This document shows positions 49,142-61,724 of a stretch of DNA of 64,000 bases, piece by piece. The stretch is from Akebia trifoliata. Lineage: Eukaryota; Streptophyta; Magnoliopsida; Ranunculales; Lardizabalaceae. The notes beneath the pieces were generated by a model. It saw only the letters and a program-made list of their open reading frames with translations. It ran no database searches and was not told the origin of the DNA. The position numbers and the translations under genes were made by a program. The stretch is from the NCBI GenBank assembly GCA_017979445.1, contig CM030714.1, forward strand, positions 17,169,892-17,233,891, given 5' to 3'. Every line of letters begins with the position of its first letter. Position 1 is the stretch's first letter.

Positions 49142-51057
49142 GGATAGCAAATTAACAAGATTATTGAGGGATTCTTTGGGAGGGTAAACAAAGACGTGCA
49201 TAATTGCCACTATATCCCCTTCTATTTACTGTTTGGAAGAGACACTCAGCACCTTAGATTATGCATACCGCGCTAAAAATATCAAGAACAAGCCTGAGGT
49301 CAGTTTATTTGATTGGCATTGGTTGGTAGTGGTACCATTCTTTCTTTTTTGCTCTTGAACTGTCTTTCCTTGGATCCACCTCTACTGTTCTGACCTATTC
49401 GCACTATTTCCAAGTTAATCAGAAGATGATGAAATCTACGATGATCAAGGATTTGTGCACTGAGATTGATCGCCTTAAGCAAGGTGAGTGCTTCCTTGTT
49501 CGGGTGATTGATTGTAGTTTCATTTGATCTTTTCTCTTGTTTATCTCTCAAATTATAAAGAGTATTATGTAAGTGCTTTAATTAACAATTATTCTTAAGC
49601 AATTGAATGCTTAGGTAAGGTTTTATCAAAACTAGGATCTCATTTATACAATTATGCTTTACGTTTTCTAATCAGAGGTGTATGCTGCAAGAGAGAAGAA
49701 TGGCATCTATATACCACGAGATCGTTATCTACAAGAAGAAGCTGAAAAGAAGGTTTGATTCTTACCATGTAATTCATCTTTAATGTATTCTCTCTCGAAG
49801 TTCCTAATGAGAGGGACATTTCAACTTTGTTCTCCAGGCTATGTCTGAGAAAATAGAACGCATGGAACTTGATTCAGAGTCCAAGGACAAGGTACAATCC
49901 ACAATCTCTGTATTTGGTTTTTTTATTTGTCTTTTTGGTTACTATATGTATAGATTTAACCAGCTAATTGTATATCGTGAGCAGCAAGTAATGGGACTTC
50001 AAGAACTTTACAACTCTTAGCAACTGTTGACCGCAGAATTAAGTGAAAAACTTCAAAAGACTCAGGTGACTTGTTGTATAGTCATTCTCCTGACCTTCTT
50101 TTAAGCTTTGCCTCAATGCAAGAAATTAAAGTCTTTGCTGTTGCCTGTATGTGTCCATAGAAAAAACTCGAGAACACTGAACATGCATTGTTCGATCTAG
50201 AGGATAGATATAGACAGGCCAACTCAACGATTAAAGAAAAGAAATTCTTAATCTTTAATCTCCTCAGATCAGGTGACTAAAGTTCCATCACTTTCCTTCA
50301 GCACCCTTTCCTGATTGTTTTATGAAATGGTGTTTCTTTTTTGTTTCCTTCGAGAACTTCCATGTTAGGCTTGAATTTTGGAAAAAAATATTTTGAGATG
50401 TTTTGGCATTGATATTTTTATCTGTCACTCATTATTTGGATTGGATGAAGGGTGCGTGAAAAGGTTGTAATCGATTGGAACATTTAGTTAACAACTTAGT
50501 TTAGCTTTAAGTATATGTTGACCATTCCATTGGTTTTTCACACTCATCACATCTGTATCTACTTTACATAGTTTGAACCAGTACCCTTAATTCAAATAGC
50601 TTCCATCTTGCTAGGGGTGTTGGACAGTTGCCATCTTGCATTGGTCCTCACTCTGTCTTTCCTCCCTCAGTGACATTTATTGTTTATTTTTCAGAGAAAG
50701 CACTCATGGAGCGGGCATTTGAGCTTCGATCAGAGTTAGAGAATGCAACATCTGATGTGTCTGGATTGTTTGCCAAAATTGGTTTGTGTCCATGTTTTGA
50801 AGTACACAATGTTGGGTATATCTTACTAAAAGACAAGGCATGAAGATTGCCTATAAACTTTTGCAATGTGATTGGTGTGTAGAACGCAAGGATAAAATAG
50901 AAGATGGAAACAGAACTCTTGTTCAGAAATTCCAGTCTCAATTGACTCAACAACTTGAGGTCTTGCATAAGACTGTTGTAGCTCCATAATGCAGCATGAG
51001 CAACAATTAAAAGAAATGGAAGAAGATATGCAGTCGTTCGTTTCCACAAAAGCAGAT
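49142..51057 (+). pseudogene. Captured kinesin-5 (BimC) fragment, eight exons
   Basis: Exons at about 49142-49298, 49415-49483, 49676-49752, 49838-49891, 49985-50065, 50161-50272, 50695-50781 and 50883-51057, with introns bounded by GT/AG. The first reads [14 protein letters not shown] and then [20 protein letters not shown], the end of the motor domain. The rest is the neck and coiled coil (YAAREKNGIYIPRDRYLQEE, HALFDLEDRYRQANSTIKEK, ERAFELRSELENA, EDGNRTLVQKFQSQLTQQLE). Kinesin-5 is the tetrameric motor that slides spindle microtubules apart. Stops lie at 49185 (TAA for the conserved Lys) and 50018 (TAG), and a 1-base deletion lies at about 50985. The nucleotide-binding P-loop part is absent. 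Confidence 0.93.
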
Positions 51058-51063
51058 GTAAGA

Positions 51064-52032
51064 TGTAAATTATGAAGCGGAGTATGTAGATGGTGTGATG
51101 AGGCTGTATGCTACGGTGGTGTTGTCGAAGAACATGGCGGGGGCAACGGTGAATCAAGTGTGGCAGGTGTTCGAAAGGAAAACTTGATTTAATGAGTGGG
51201 CAGAGCAACAGTACCCAAAGTAGAGGAGGAAATTCAAATCTCAAAAAGAGGAATGTAAGTTGTTTTTTTATGCTTAATTTTGTTTATTTGTGGTTTTTGT
51301 TACTTATTGGTTCCTTGTTATATGATCTTAAAAAAAAAAAAAAAAAAAAAAACTAATTTGTATTATTTTTTTTTTTGGCAGATTCATGGAATTCTGAATG
51401 TAGTGAGTAGGGGAATTTTGTTTCCAATTGGAGCCATATTTGCTAGGTATCTCTGGACATTCAAGTCAGCAGATCCAGCTTGGTTTTATCTTCATATCTT
51501 TTGTCAGAGTTCTTCCTATGTTATTGGAGTTGCCGGATGGGCTACTGGTCTTCAGCTCGGGGCCAATTCGAAGGGTTTGGTATACAAATCTCATCGGAAT
51601 GTTGGGATCACTCTCTTTTGTTTCGCAACATTGCAGGTAATTATAATTGTTCCTAATTTGTTCATTGTTTCTTATTTTAAGCACATTTTCTTAATCAATC
51701 ATAACGAGTTTATCATTCTTTGTGTTGTGCAGATTTTCGCATTGTTCCTAAGGTCAAAGAAGGAGCACAAGTACAGGATTTACTGGAATTTTTATCACCA
51801 TATTGTTGGATACTCCATCCTTGTTCTTGGTATCGTCAACGTGTTTAAAGGTCTAGACATGTTGGATCCAGCTAAAATGTAGAAAACAGCTTATATTGTG
51901 GTATTGTGTGTATTGGGTGGGATTGCATTAGTGTTGGAAGTTACGACATGGATCGTTGTTTCGAAGAGGAAATCCGATGCATCCACCGAACCTTATGATG
52001 GGAATGGCAAGCAACAACCACTCACAGTTTGA
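51064..52032 (+). pseudogene. Captured DOMON/cytochrome b561 protein, C-terminal part
   Basis: Exon 51064-51254 gives the end of a DOMON domain (VDGVMRLYATVVLSKNM, TVNQVWQ) with a frameshift near 51180. Exons 51382-51636 and 51733-52032 encode the b561 core. Four haem-ligand His regions are kept: [25 protein letters not shown] and [12 protein letters not shown]. The family are membrane ascorbate-reducible electron carriers, the DOMON part lying outside. A TAG at 51880-51882 replaces a conserved Trp (KMW), truncating the last span; the original end is TGA at 52030. The fragment starts about 6 bp after the kinesin exon, sharing the microhomology GATGTAA. Confidence 0.92.
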
Positions 52033-52439
52033 TCAACAACAAGATTGCAGGGCCACATATAGTATTGAGGAGAGTTGGTTCTCTTACAGTTTGTCTATAA
52101 AGTTACTTCTTAGGCTTTCTCTTAGGTATCTCTTAGAATCTATTATTGCTTCTTCAATTGTTTGTGTTTTGTGTTCTAAATTAAATCAGGAGTGTGACAT
52201 AAATAGTTGTATATATATATCATATACTGCTTTATTGTCAGTTATTTGTAGCTTCGACAGAATTTTCGATCTTAATAAAGAGGTTTACATGTATATTAAT
52301 TTTGGGTTATTTAGTTTAGTTTGGAGCTTGTTTTATGATTTTTCTTTTGTTTTTTCTTTTTCTGATTTTTTTTTTATATATTATTTCGTTAATTGTGATT
52401 GGTGAATTAGAGGACCGTGTTCTTGTTTGTTAAACCTCT

Positions 52440-52637
52440 AAATTTGACGGTTATACTCTATAGATTTTTTATTGTTTTTTTTAATTCCATTCTCCAATAA
52501 TTTGATAGTCCAGGGCCGTCAAAAAAAAAAAATTCTACAAGAGAATATTTGACGGGCATATTTGATAGGAGGGTCCGTCAAATTTCTCAAAATTTGACGG
52601 GCTAAGACCGTCAAATATGAGCTTTTTTCACATAGTG
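52440..52637. repeat. CACTA B right terminal and subterminal repeats
   Basis: About six TTTGACGG motifs in both orientations precede the terminal GCTTTTTTCACATAGTG. It is nearly identical, inverted, to 25228-25430. Confidence 0.9.
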
Positions 52638-52807
52638 ACTCGTCGAATGCAAGGTTGGCAACCGGAATCTTCCATTTTAATGACCCAATCTTTTAGGTGA
52701 TTAAGGTTAAGATTGTCTAACTTACACACGTCCAACCTCCAACAAATAACATTACAGTAACACGTCCAAAGAAAATAGATTTTTTTTAAGATAAATTTTC
52801 TTTTGAG

Positions 52808-52983
52808 TCATGCTGGAATGACCTCAAGATTGGATCTCAGATCATACATCTTGATGTGAAAGAGGATAGAAACGATAGATGCTTTTTCACTCATATCTCA
52901 AGGAAAAGTATTGAAGGTTCCCGCACACTTTCATGTCAGGGTGTACATGTGAGATCCAATCTTGAGGTCACTTCAACATTATT
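52808..52983. repeat. Short foldback element
   Basis: Arms of about 45-50 bp: TGACCTCAAGATTGGATCTCA at 52819 onward and its inverted copy ending at about 52970, extending through 'catgtc.gggtgtacatg'. The loop is about 70 bp. Hairpin MITE-like, with no certain TSD. It lies between CACTA B and the G2 element. Confidence 0.75.
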
Positions 52984-53090
52984 CATTTCCTTTTGGCCCT
53001 ATTTGGTTGCGAAAAAAATTGTTTTACATGTCTTGAATTGAATTTTCTCTAACTTTGTGGTGGTAAATCTTGTGCCAGATTAGCTTTTAT

Positions 53091-56000
53091 TGTAAAACCC
53101 CAAGTTTCGATTCATATCTCGAGGAAAAATAAATAGTAAAAATTTGAGAAAATTCTGAATGTGAGAATTAGGATAAAAATTTAGGATGTTTATGATTATT
53201 TTTAATGGAATCTGACCTCACCGTTGTATTCAAAATGATCAAAAAATATTTTTAGCTTGTAAGCACGCTCAAATACGAGTTTGAAAAGAAAAGTTGTTAA
53301 ATCTTCAATTATCGAATCGGACTAAGTTAAAATAATGACTTTTTGCAAGAGAAAGAATTGTTAAGATTTGATCATACCATTGGGTTCATAATGAAAAAGT
53401 ATAGAAAATAGATTATTGACTTGTCATTTTCAGAGTCCAAAAAGTTGAATTATCGTCAAAAACAAAAATGTCGTCAATTTTAGGGTCCCATCGGATCAAA
53501 AATGTAAATTTTTGTTAGAGATAGAATTTGTAGAAATTGACCATACCATTAGATCTAGAAAAAAAATTATATAAAATAGAATATTTACTCGTTACTTTTG
53601 GAGCTCGGATGGTCAAGTTATCGTCGAATAAAACAGTAGGCAAAATATTGAAATTGTCCTAAAATTTATCTAAATAAAATTTTAAAATAAAACATTATTA
53701 ATTATTATCCAAACGCGTCAAAAACCAGCTAAGATGTTTTTTTTTTTTAAATTTAATTTTTCCCAATCTTTCAAACTTCGATTCGTCGTGAACGGGCCCT
53801 CTTCAACTTCCGACGTAGAAGGAAAAAAGGTCCGCAGTCTCGACATCAACAAAATCTACCTAATATCTTTTTGTTTCATTTTCTCTTTCACCTCATATCC
53901 ATCAAAAATCAGTCGTATATATATATATATATATATATATATGGGGATTTCATAACTTCGACCTCGGATTTCATCTATTTCGAGGCCTAACCATCCTCCA
54001 CGAAAAAAGGGAAAAGGACGACGACAACGAGATCTTCGAAACCACCGAGTCAGATTCAAAAATCAGTCATCTCAAAGTTTGATTTGCCTCGATTTTTGTA
54101 CGATCATCTCGATTTTCACTCACACACTTTGATCCTATCGCACAGAGATAGTAAGGAACTATCAATTTCTATTAGTAATCATAGATTGTGAAAATTACAT
54201 TTAGGATTTTTTCAAAAATTTGTTATATATTTCTAAAATATAGAATTATTTTCATTGTTTCAAATTCACGCTAGAACCTGAATATTTGATGTGTTTAATT
54301 GTACTTTATAATAAATTATACGTGGGTAAGACATTTCATTGGGTTACTTTCGTCAGTTGGGTCCTCTGCACTACTCGAATCCTGTTTTGATCTAAGTTTT
54401 GTAATTTTTCAATGTTATTGATAAAAATGAATTTTAATAGTCGAAAAAAAATGATTCAATATTCAATGAACTCATATTGAGTTGATGAATATTAGAAAAT
54501 GGATATTTTATTCGAAAGATTAAAAATTGTAAAAATAAAAAAAAAGGAAAAAGGGTATGAAACGGTAAAAAGTCAAAGTCACACGTGAGTGGTCATGTCT
54601 GCATTTTACATTGTGATGCTTTATATGGATTGATGAATGGATATCGAGGAATAATGATATTAGTTGCATGTTTATTTACCTTCTCTTAGCACGAGGCATT
54701 GGTTACTTTTCTGTTCTATTATTTATTTTAGGTCGCGTGACCACAGTTGTATGGTAGGAAACTGGATATCCATTCTCAAATCTGTGATGTTAATTTCTTA
54801 TTTATTTTTAAAGAAAATTTCTTAATAATTTTTAAAGAATGCAAAAATATATATATGTAGCTATTTTGTGAACTATCAAAGACTCTACAAATACCTGAAG
54901 GGATAGTCTGTCATGTCATCCAGAGTGATATACTATCTTAGGATGTACGGTAGAGAATATAAACTCATACGTGGTATGGGATGCGTATGAGAGTGGAGTT
55001 ACAACTAGAATCTGGATTTATTCCTCTCTATCTTTACTAGTGAACTTGTAATGTAAAGGTGGTTGTATATGAATAGATTGTATATTTGGGAATCACATGT
55101 ACACCTGATAGGCATAGACGAAGATGATTAGTCGGTAATTACTAACAATCTATAGTAGTCGAACGTTTTGACGCATCGAAAAGAGACCCATTGCCTACGG
55201 TCATTTCAAACAGCCAACTTGAGTTGGATAACTGGTCAACCAAGCACGGTAAGTGCAGCGACCGACTACAAAATCAGGAACTAAAAGCCAGTAAGGAATT
55301 GTAACATTACGTCCCGACTGGGAGCGATCCAGTCGTGAATCCCAACTATCTAATTTTACTACTCCACCATTGTGTATTATGTATCTGTTGCCTTATTTTT
55401 GTATAAAAAATGAAATGCATGTTTAATGTTTTCATTTGATCAATTAGATTTGTATGAAAATAAAATACTACAGTGAGATTTGTTGATTGATGTAATGTCA
55501 ATTTTAAAATGTTTAGTTGCTCATCCCTAGCTGTATGTACTAGTTAATCGTAGTTTCTTCTGTAAAACTTTACATATGTTAAAATGATTCAGTATGTTTA
55601 TTTGTTCATATTATGAGAAGATTATTAGCAGAAATTGTTTGTTTTCTTACTGAGTAACCATTATTACTCACTCTTCCTTCCTATTTTTTTAGTTTCAGAG
55701 CCTACAACTAGCAAGATGGGCATAGAACTAACAAGTGAGGACCATCTGGTGGGTCAGATAGAGGACCAAATTTCATTACCTGATAAGTACTGGGGTTATA
55801 CCTCCTAGTGGTGTCAGTTAGACAAAGAGTATTATAAATTTTGTATTGAGCATTAGGATTTAAGTTAGAGCAAGGATTTTCAGAGTAATCTTGTATATTG
55901 TTTATCATTTCGCACTCTAATCTATCTTACATGGCTAGATCTATATAAATCTTCTGTTGTTATTTATGTTCTTATATGTATATATAGGATATTGTCGATT

Positions 56001-56137
56001 TTATTTATTAGGTGAAACAGGTTGAACGCCTTGGAATGCTAACACAAACAGAGCAGACCATGCCAAAATTTCGATGTGCCACCTATTGCCTCGATATCTA
56101 ACATGGGATTTTATGTTAGTGTTTGGCGGGACGCCCA
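53091..56137 (+). repeat. G2 Gypsy element, 5' LTR
   Basis: It starts TGTAAAACCCCAAG, ends GGGACGCCCA, and is 3.05 kb. It is colinear with 14303-17286, including the TA microsatellite (53918-53942). Diverged from the other G2 copies by many point changes. Confidence 0.85.
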
Positions 56138-56139
56138 AA

Positions 56140-56156
56140 TGGTATCATAACATAGC
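56140..56156 (+). other. G2 primer binding site
   Basis: TGGTATCATAACATAGC lies two bases after the LTR. It is a degenerate initiator tRNA-Met complement. Confidence 0.7.
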
Positions 56157-56477
56157 ATTAGATCCGTATGGGATACAGATTTACTATATTTTGAATAGTG
56201 GGTTGATACCACAAATATTAGAGTGATATTAAATATTCGAGTTCATTAATAGTTCTGTATTGGGATTAAGAGCTCTTCCATGTCTAGAGTCCATAAAGCT
56301 TAGTATGACTAAGATAAGATTCTAGGTTCGTTTTATTAATAATGAATAGGTTCGTTTATTAGTAATGAAAACAGTGTTCATTACTAAATCCCTTTTTAAA
56401 GTAGTAATTGATGCTTTTATAATAATGACTTTTGCCATATGATGATAAATGCTTTGTTGCTGATGAACATAACGAGA

Positions 56478-57823
56478 TGAGCGAACGAGGTAGAGGCAGA
56501 GGCTGAGGGAGAGGTTGGAATAACGTAAAGGTGGAGCAAGTGCCCAATCAAACCACTGATCCAATAGTGCAGATAATGTCGTTTATGGGGCAGATAGCTG
56601 AGTCCTAGAACAAATTTAAAGAGGAGATGCTTAAGTCACAAGCTAGACTGCCAAGGAGGTGGCAGAGTTGAGGGAGTGCTAGGCTTCTTCATAGGGGACC
56701 GATCATATTCCAAGATCCACCATAGAGATCACAGCCACAGGTTGTACCATCGAGGGCCGCGAGGACTTTCCCGTCCCAAACATAGATAAATTCGGGGATG
56801 TGGCTACAGATCTTCCAACAACTACGTCTACCAAGATTTGGAGGTTCTTCCGACTCGGCTAAGGTCGAGGAGTAGGTTATGAAAACCTGGGAGATTTTGA
56901 GTGTCATGCAGTACCCAAAAGACCAGTGGATAACGGTGGCTACATTTCAATTTAACGAGGATGCTAGCCATTGGTGGCGATCCGAGAGGAATGTTTTGAA
57001 CAATGAACCTTTCGAGTGAGTTGTGTTCTTAGATCGATTCATATCCGAGACAGCTCGAGAGATCAAACATCAAGAATTTTCGGGGTTGGTGCAAAGTAAT
57101 CTATTCGTTATAGATTATGAGCTGAGATTCACTAGATTGTCACAATATGCACCAGAGCTCATTCCAACTGATTTGTAGAAAGCTCATAGATTTTTCAGAG
57201 GACTGCGACCCTACCTAAGGGTCAAAATGTCAATGATTGAGACTGCCAACTATAGAGACACAGTGAGTCGAGCAAAGAGGGTTAAGCGAGAGGAGATGGT
57301 GTTGTAGGCTTCGAGGGGGTAGACTAGTCGACCCCAGGCTTCTTTTCCACCTAGATCTGATCTGGCCAAGAGGTTGATGTATTCGAGTCCGAGTGCCTCT
57401 AGACCAGCATATCTACAGTACCAAGCTCCTACTCCACTAAGCTATCGATTAGTTGGGACTCCAGTGAGGCTAATAGGGCCAAGAGGGCCAAGGAAAGCAA
57501 TCAGACAGATTTCGAGACCACCGACTCTAGCTTATCGACCACCCACCCCACAAAGACCTATTCAGACGGGACCATTGACATACTTTTCACGGGCCCAGGT
57601 AGGACATATTAGGAGAGACCGCCCTCTATCACATCCACAGGCAGGGGTGATTCCTAGACCCCAAGGTAGGGTTTATCATCTGATCCAGGAAGAGATACCC
57701 GTTTCGAACGAGGTATTGAAAGGTACAATCTTAATTTCTAATATAAAGATTCGAGTCTTATTCGATATTGGTTCCTCTAGATCCTATATTTCCACTGAGA
57801 TTGCACGGTTACTAGATTAAGAG
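56478..57823 (+). pseudogene. G2 gag and protease, degenerate
   Basis: Gag starts near ATGAGCGAACGAGG (56478). Capsid motifs include DASHWWRSERNVL and LSQYAPELIPTDL, interrupted by stops. The open piece 57374-57820 is Pro/Arg-rich and ends in a protease centre reading LFDIGSSRSYIS, where active enzymes have D-T/S-G. The CCHC knuckle expected near 57590 is lost (the Cys codons are changed), although the parallel copy at 12246 keeps it. Confidence 0.75.
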
Positions 57824-58157
57824 ATTTCTGACACGGAACGGGTGATGAAACTATCTACCCCATTGGGAAATCGACAGATAGCCCATAAACTTTGTTGAAA
57901 CTGTGTAATTAGGATAGAGGACCAGGAAACAATTGTCGACCTCATGACATTAGATTGTTGCAACTTTGATGTCATCTTGGGGATGGATTGTCTAGTACAG
58001 AACCATGCCTAGGTCTATTGTTTTGCCAGATCAATAGTCTTTAGTAGGTTGGGATATCCGAAAGTCAAGGTTTAAGGATCTAGGTATAGAAAAGATGGTT
58101 CTTTATATAGCCAATTGGAAACTTTTAGAACACCGGTGATAAAAAAAATCGATAAAT

Positions 58158-58885
58158 ATGGTAGAGATAACCAGGGAGTTTGGGGATGTCTTTCAAGAAG
58201 AATTACCGGGTTTATTGACATATCGAGAGATAGAATTCTCGATTGACTTGATGCCAGGCACAGTGCCTATTTCTATTTCACCATATCGAATGGCCCTAGT
58301 AGAAACCAGAGAGTTGAAAGCACAAATTGATGAGCTTGGGATTTATTCGACTGAGTTCATCACCTTGGGGAACACCGATTTTGTATGTCAAGAAGAAAAA
58401 TGGGTCGCTTCGATTATGCATCGACTACCGAAAGCTAAATCAAGTAACCATTAAGAATAAATACATTCTTCCGTGCATCGATGATCTATTTAATCAACTG
58501 CAGGGTGCCCAGTACTTTTCTAAGATCGATTTGCGATCCAGGTACCACCAATTGAGAATCACGGAAGCGGACATTTCGAAGACTGCATTTCGGACCAGGC
58601 TAGGACACTTCGAGTATCTAATGATGCCTTTCAGTTTAACGAATGTACCGACAACATTTATGGATCTCATGCCTCGGATATTTTGGGAACATCTTGATCG
58701 ATTTGTCATTGTATTCATAGATGACATCCTGATTTATTCCAAGTCAATGGAGGACCATGAAAACTACCTCAGAATCATACTATAATTGTTGCGGGAACAT
58801 AGGATATACACCAAGCTTAGTAAGTGTGAGTTCTAGTTTCAGAAGGTGAAATTTTTAGGACATGTAGTATCAAATGAAGGGATAG
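58158..58885 (+). pseudogene. G2 reverse transcriptase, truncated by a later insertion
   Basis: It opens with FGDVFQEELPGLLTYREIEF, then after a frameshift near 58340 [24 protein letters not shown] (shown here in part), [19 protein letters not shown] and the catalytic [10 protein letters not shown] at about 58720. It reads on to the FLGHVVSNEGI motif and is cut at 58885. The RT active site is intact. RNase H and integrase are beyond the insertion or lost. Confidence 0.88.
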
Positions 58886-60654
58886 TGAAAGCACCCTCAA
58901 TCTGCTTATGATTTTTGAGGTTTAGGAATTACCACATAGTTATTACAATCTAGAAATCGAACATTGACTCAAAATGGATAAAAACAGCTAACCTACAAAA
59001 AGAAACTAAGTCCGGGGATCATGTTACGAGGTTAGAAGGTGTTAGGCATTAATCCCGCCTGGTAAACGCTGGTCTCTACTATTTCCCAAGAAGATTACAT
59101 TGCTAAAAAAAATCTAAAATAAATAAATAAAATAAAAAAGGATAAAAAGAAAATATACCTATAGGATCGCAACGATTTATTCCCTCAGAACTGGTATAAT
59201 AGTTCTTCATAAGATACTCATCGTTTTGTTTCTGTCACTAGATCCGCTTTACATCTCTAAGATGAAGTACCTCCTTCTTAGATCTAAGTGTTTCCTAAAA
59301 TTTTTTTGATGGATTTCTGGGTGTTTTGTGAAGAGTTTCTAAGAGTTTGTGAACAAAAACTAGGGTTTGGACGATAGATAAGGAGTTAAGACTTCAAATT
59401 AGGGTTTTGAGAAGGTTAGGAAGGCTTTTTGACCTACTTTTTTTAGGGTTTTCTTTGACCTGCAAAATTAAGTTGTGGAGACTATCTATTTATAGAGTTT
59501 TTTGGGTAGAGTTAGTGTTTGATTAGGTTGTTTTTAGATAAGATAAATTAGGATTTTGACTTTAATCTTATGAGATTGACTTGGTCTTTTTATATTAGAG
59601 TTTTAATTAGGGTTTTGACTTAAGTCTTATGAGATTGACTTGGTCTTGGTTTCTTTAGATTAGGATTTTAATGATTGTTTTGACTTAAGTCTTATGAGAT
59701 TGACTTGATTTAGATTTTTAAATTAATTTTATTCAGGTTTTACTTTACATTAATTAATATTTTATTTATTAATTTTGAAATTAAAATTAAAAAATTATCG
59801 TTTTGTCCCCGAAGAGAACTTTTGTGTTTCTAGTCGATTTTCGATATTCTGGGATATTTTGAAATTGATTTTTCATAAGGAATTCAATGGGATTATTGGT
59901 TTATATCATTTACCAATTTTATGGCATGAAATGATCGTGAACCCTATGAAGGGTATTTTCGTAATTTTGTCGAATCTGGTAAAAATTGGTGAAATATTTT
60001 ATTTGGTGTCACTTTGTTATTTTATCTATTCGAAAGGATTTTCCTAAGCTTAAGGGGGCTCTAAAGATGTTTTGATGTTAAGGGTATTTTGATAATTTGA
60101 TCATTTTTTTGTGATTTTTATCGTAAAACTTCTTTTTATCTGTGAAATGATGGTTTCTATGTTTTTGGGATTATATTTTCCTAGCGTAGTGTGGTTTCTA
60201 CAGTTTTGTTAGTTTGAGATACCTTATCTGAATTTCTGAAATATTTCTAATAACAAATAAAGCATTAGAATAATCATCAATCATTGAAAATCGTCGGGAT
60301 CGGGTTGATGAGTTGATTAATTAGGCAAGTGCGAAAATAGGTTAGTCTATAGATGCCCCTCTTTAGTAGAGGGTTGAAGCAAAGTAGATTGCAAATCTAT
60401 TTTGGTAGATAGTGCGATATTCAAATGCTAAAGTTAGTGATAGTTCATTTTACAGTCTGATTTAGCAATTCGTCGAGGTGTTCGGATCTTGGAGGGTAAA
60501 ACTCTTCCCGAACTAAAAAGTTGTCAAGTTTTCGAGCGCGAACTCTCACTGACAGTGTCAGATCCTTGAATTTTAGAAAATTCTCCCTGACTAAAAATGT
60601 GCAACTGTGTGTACTCAAAATCTGAGATAAATCTCAAAGATGGTTTGAGCTAGA

Positions 60655-60957
60655 TCTGAGCATAAATTAAATAAAATCTGAGCATAAAACTGAGAATAAA
60701 ATTCAGCATAAACTGAGCATAATCTAAACATAATCTAAGCGTAAAACTAAGCATAATTCTGAGAAAACCCTCCGACAGTACCTGAGCATAATTTCGACAA
60801 AACGCGGTATCTGAGCATAATTCTGAGAAAACCCTTGACTGCATCTAACCATAATTCCGAGAAAACCCTTGGCGGCATCTGAGCATAATTTCGAGAAAGC
60901 CCTCGGCGGCATCTAAGCATAATTCTGAGAAAATTCTCGGTGGCATCTAAGCATAAA
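60655..60957. repeat. 34 bp minisatellite
   Basis: Six units of about 34 bp at 60747-60950, each ct.agcataatt..gagaaa followed by ccct.ggcggcat. They are preceded by shorter ctgagcataaa repeats from 60655. The repeated reverse-strand open frames here (60650-60974) are a product of the repeat, not genes. Confidence 0.9.
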
Positions 60958-61724
60958 GTAAATCTAGGAAACAATAGATGAATCTAATAAATTGGATAAG
61001 GAATTAATGGATCTGGGAAAGAAAGAATGCTCTATCTTCCATTCTATGCAAAAAGGTAATGAGTTAATCTCTAGCAAAATCAAATATGAGATCAGAAACG
61101 CTTCTATCTAAATCTCAGGTTTTTCAAAACTTTATGAATTTTTTAACTTCTTTGTATCTTAGGGGTTTTCAAAAAAAAAATTGCTATCAAGAGGGTAACC
61201 TTAAATTTGGAGTTCCCATTATCCTTTAGGATTAACATTAATCAAGCTTGAGAACAAAATGCCCTTAGTTTGATAGGAAAAACTGCACTGAAGATAGTTG
61301 AACACAGTTTTTTTTTTTTAATTTTAAAAATGTCCCTAGTGTAAGGGAAAAAATTACATGCTATAGAACAAAGAGAAATGCCCCTTGTTTATGAAGATTT
61401 GAAATATTTGATTACCACAAGCGCAATAAAGATTCAACTTTTAATTTTGACTTTTTATATTGAAGATTTTGAGTCAAGCTTAAGAAAATAAAATATTTCC
61501 TTTCAAGATTCATTGTAGAATCCACTATTTTCCCTCTTGGTTCACTTGGAGAAGTAGAAAATTTTCAGATCAATTGTAGACGATGCTCGTGACTTCTGAG
61601 TCTTTGCTTGGTTTAAGTTGGGTACTGAAACTTGGTTATTTAGATTTCTGATGTTTCGACTCGGACTGCCCTTTTAGCTTTTTAACGAAGATCTATTTTT
61701 TCTTTTCTTTTATTGTCCTAACTT

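Larger units (their letters stand above)
45393..52637 (+). mobile_element. CACTA transposon B: non-autonomous, captured kinesin-5 and cytochrome b561 fragments
   Basis: The left end is CACTACGTGAAAATC and the right end is the inverted CACTATGTGAAAAAAGC. The 3 bp TSD is ACT (45390-45392 and 52638-52640). It is 7.2 kb and the same family as CACTA A in opposite orientation: B's right 200 bp mirrors A's left 200 bp, including the TTTGACGG repeats. No transposase is seen. Captured exons read on the plus strand, away from the CACTACGTG end, as in A. Introns are retained, so the capture copied genomic DNA. Confidence 0.92.

Noticed and set aside
50684..51244. 186-codon minus-strand frame
   Set aside because: Antisense to the kinesin and DOMON exons.
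25228..52637. A single 27 kb CACTA element
   Set aside because: The flanks AGT and ACT are not a direct duplication, whereas 25228-42609 (AGT/AGT) and 45393-52637 (ACT/ACT) each have perfect ones and the Copia reads through around A.
60650..60974. Overlapping reverse-strand open frames with repeated FSELCSDA-like peptides
   Set aside because: They arise from the 34 bp minisatellite in several frames.
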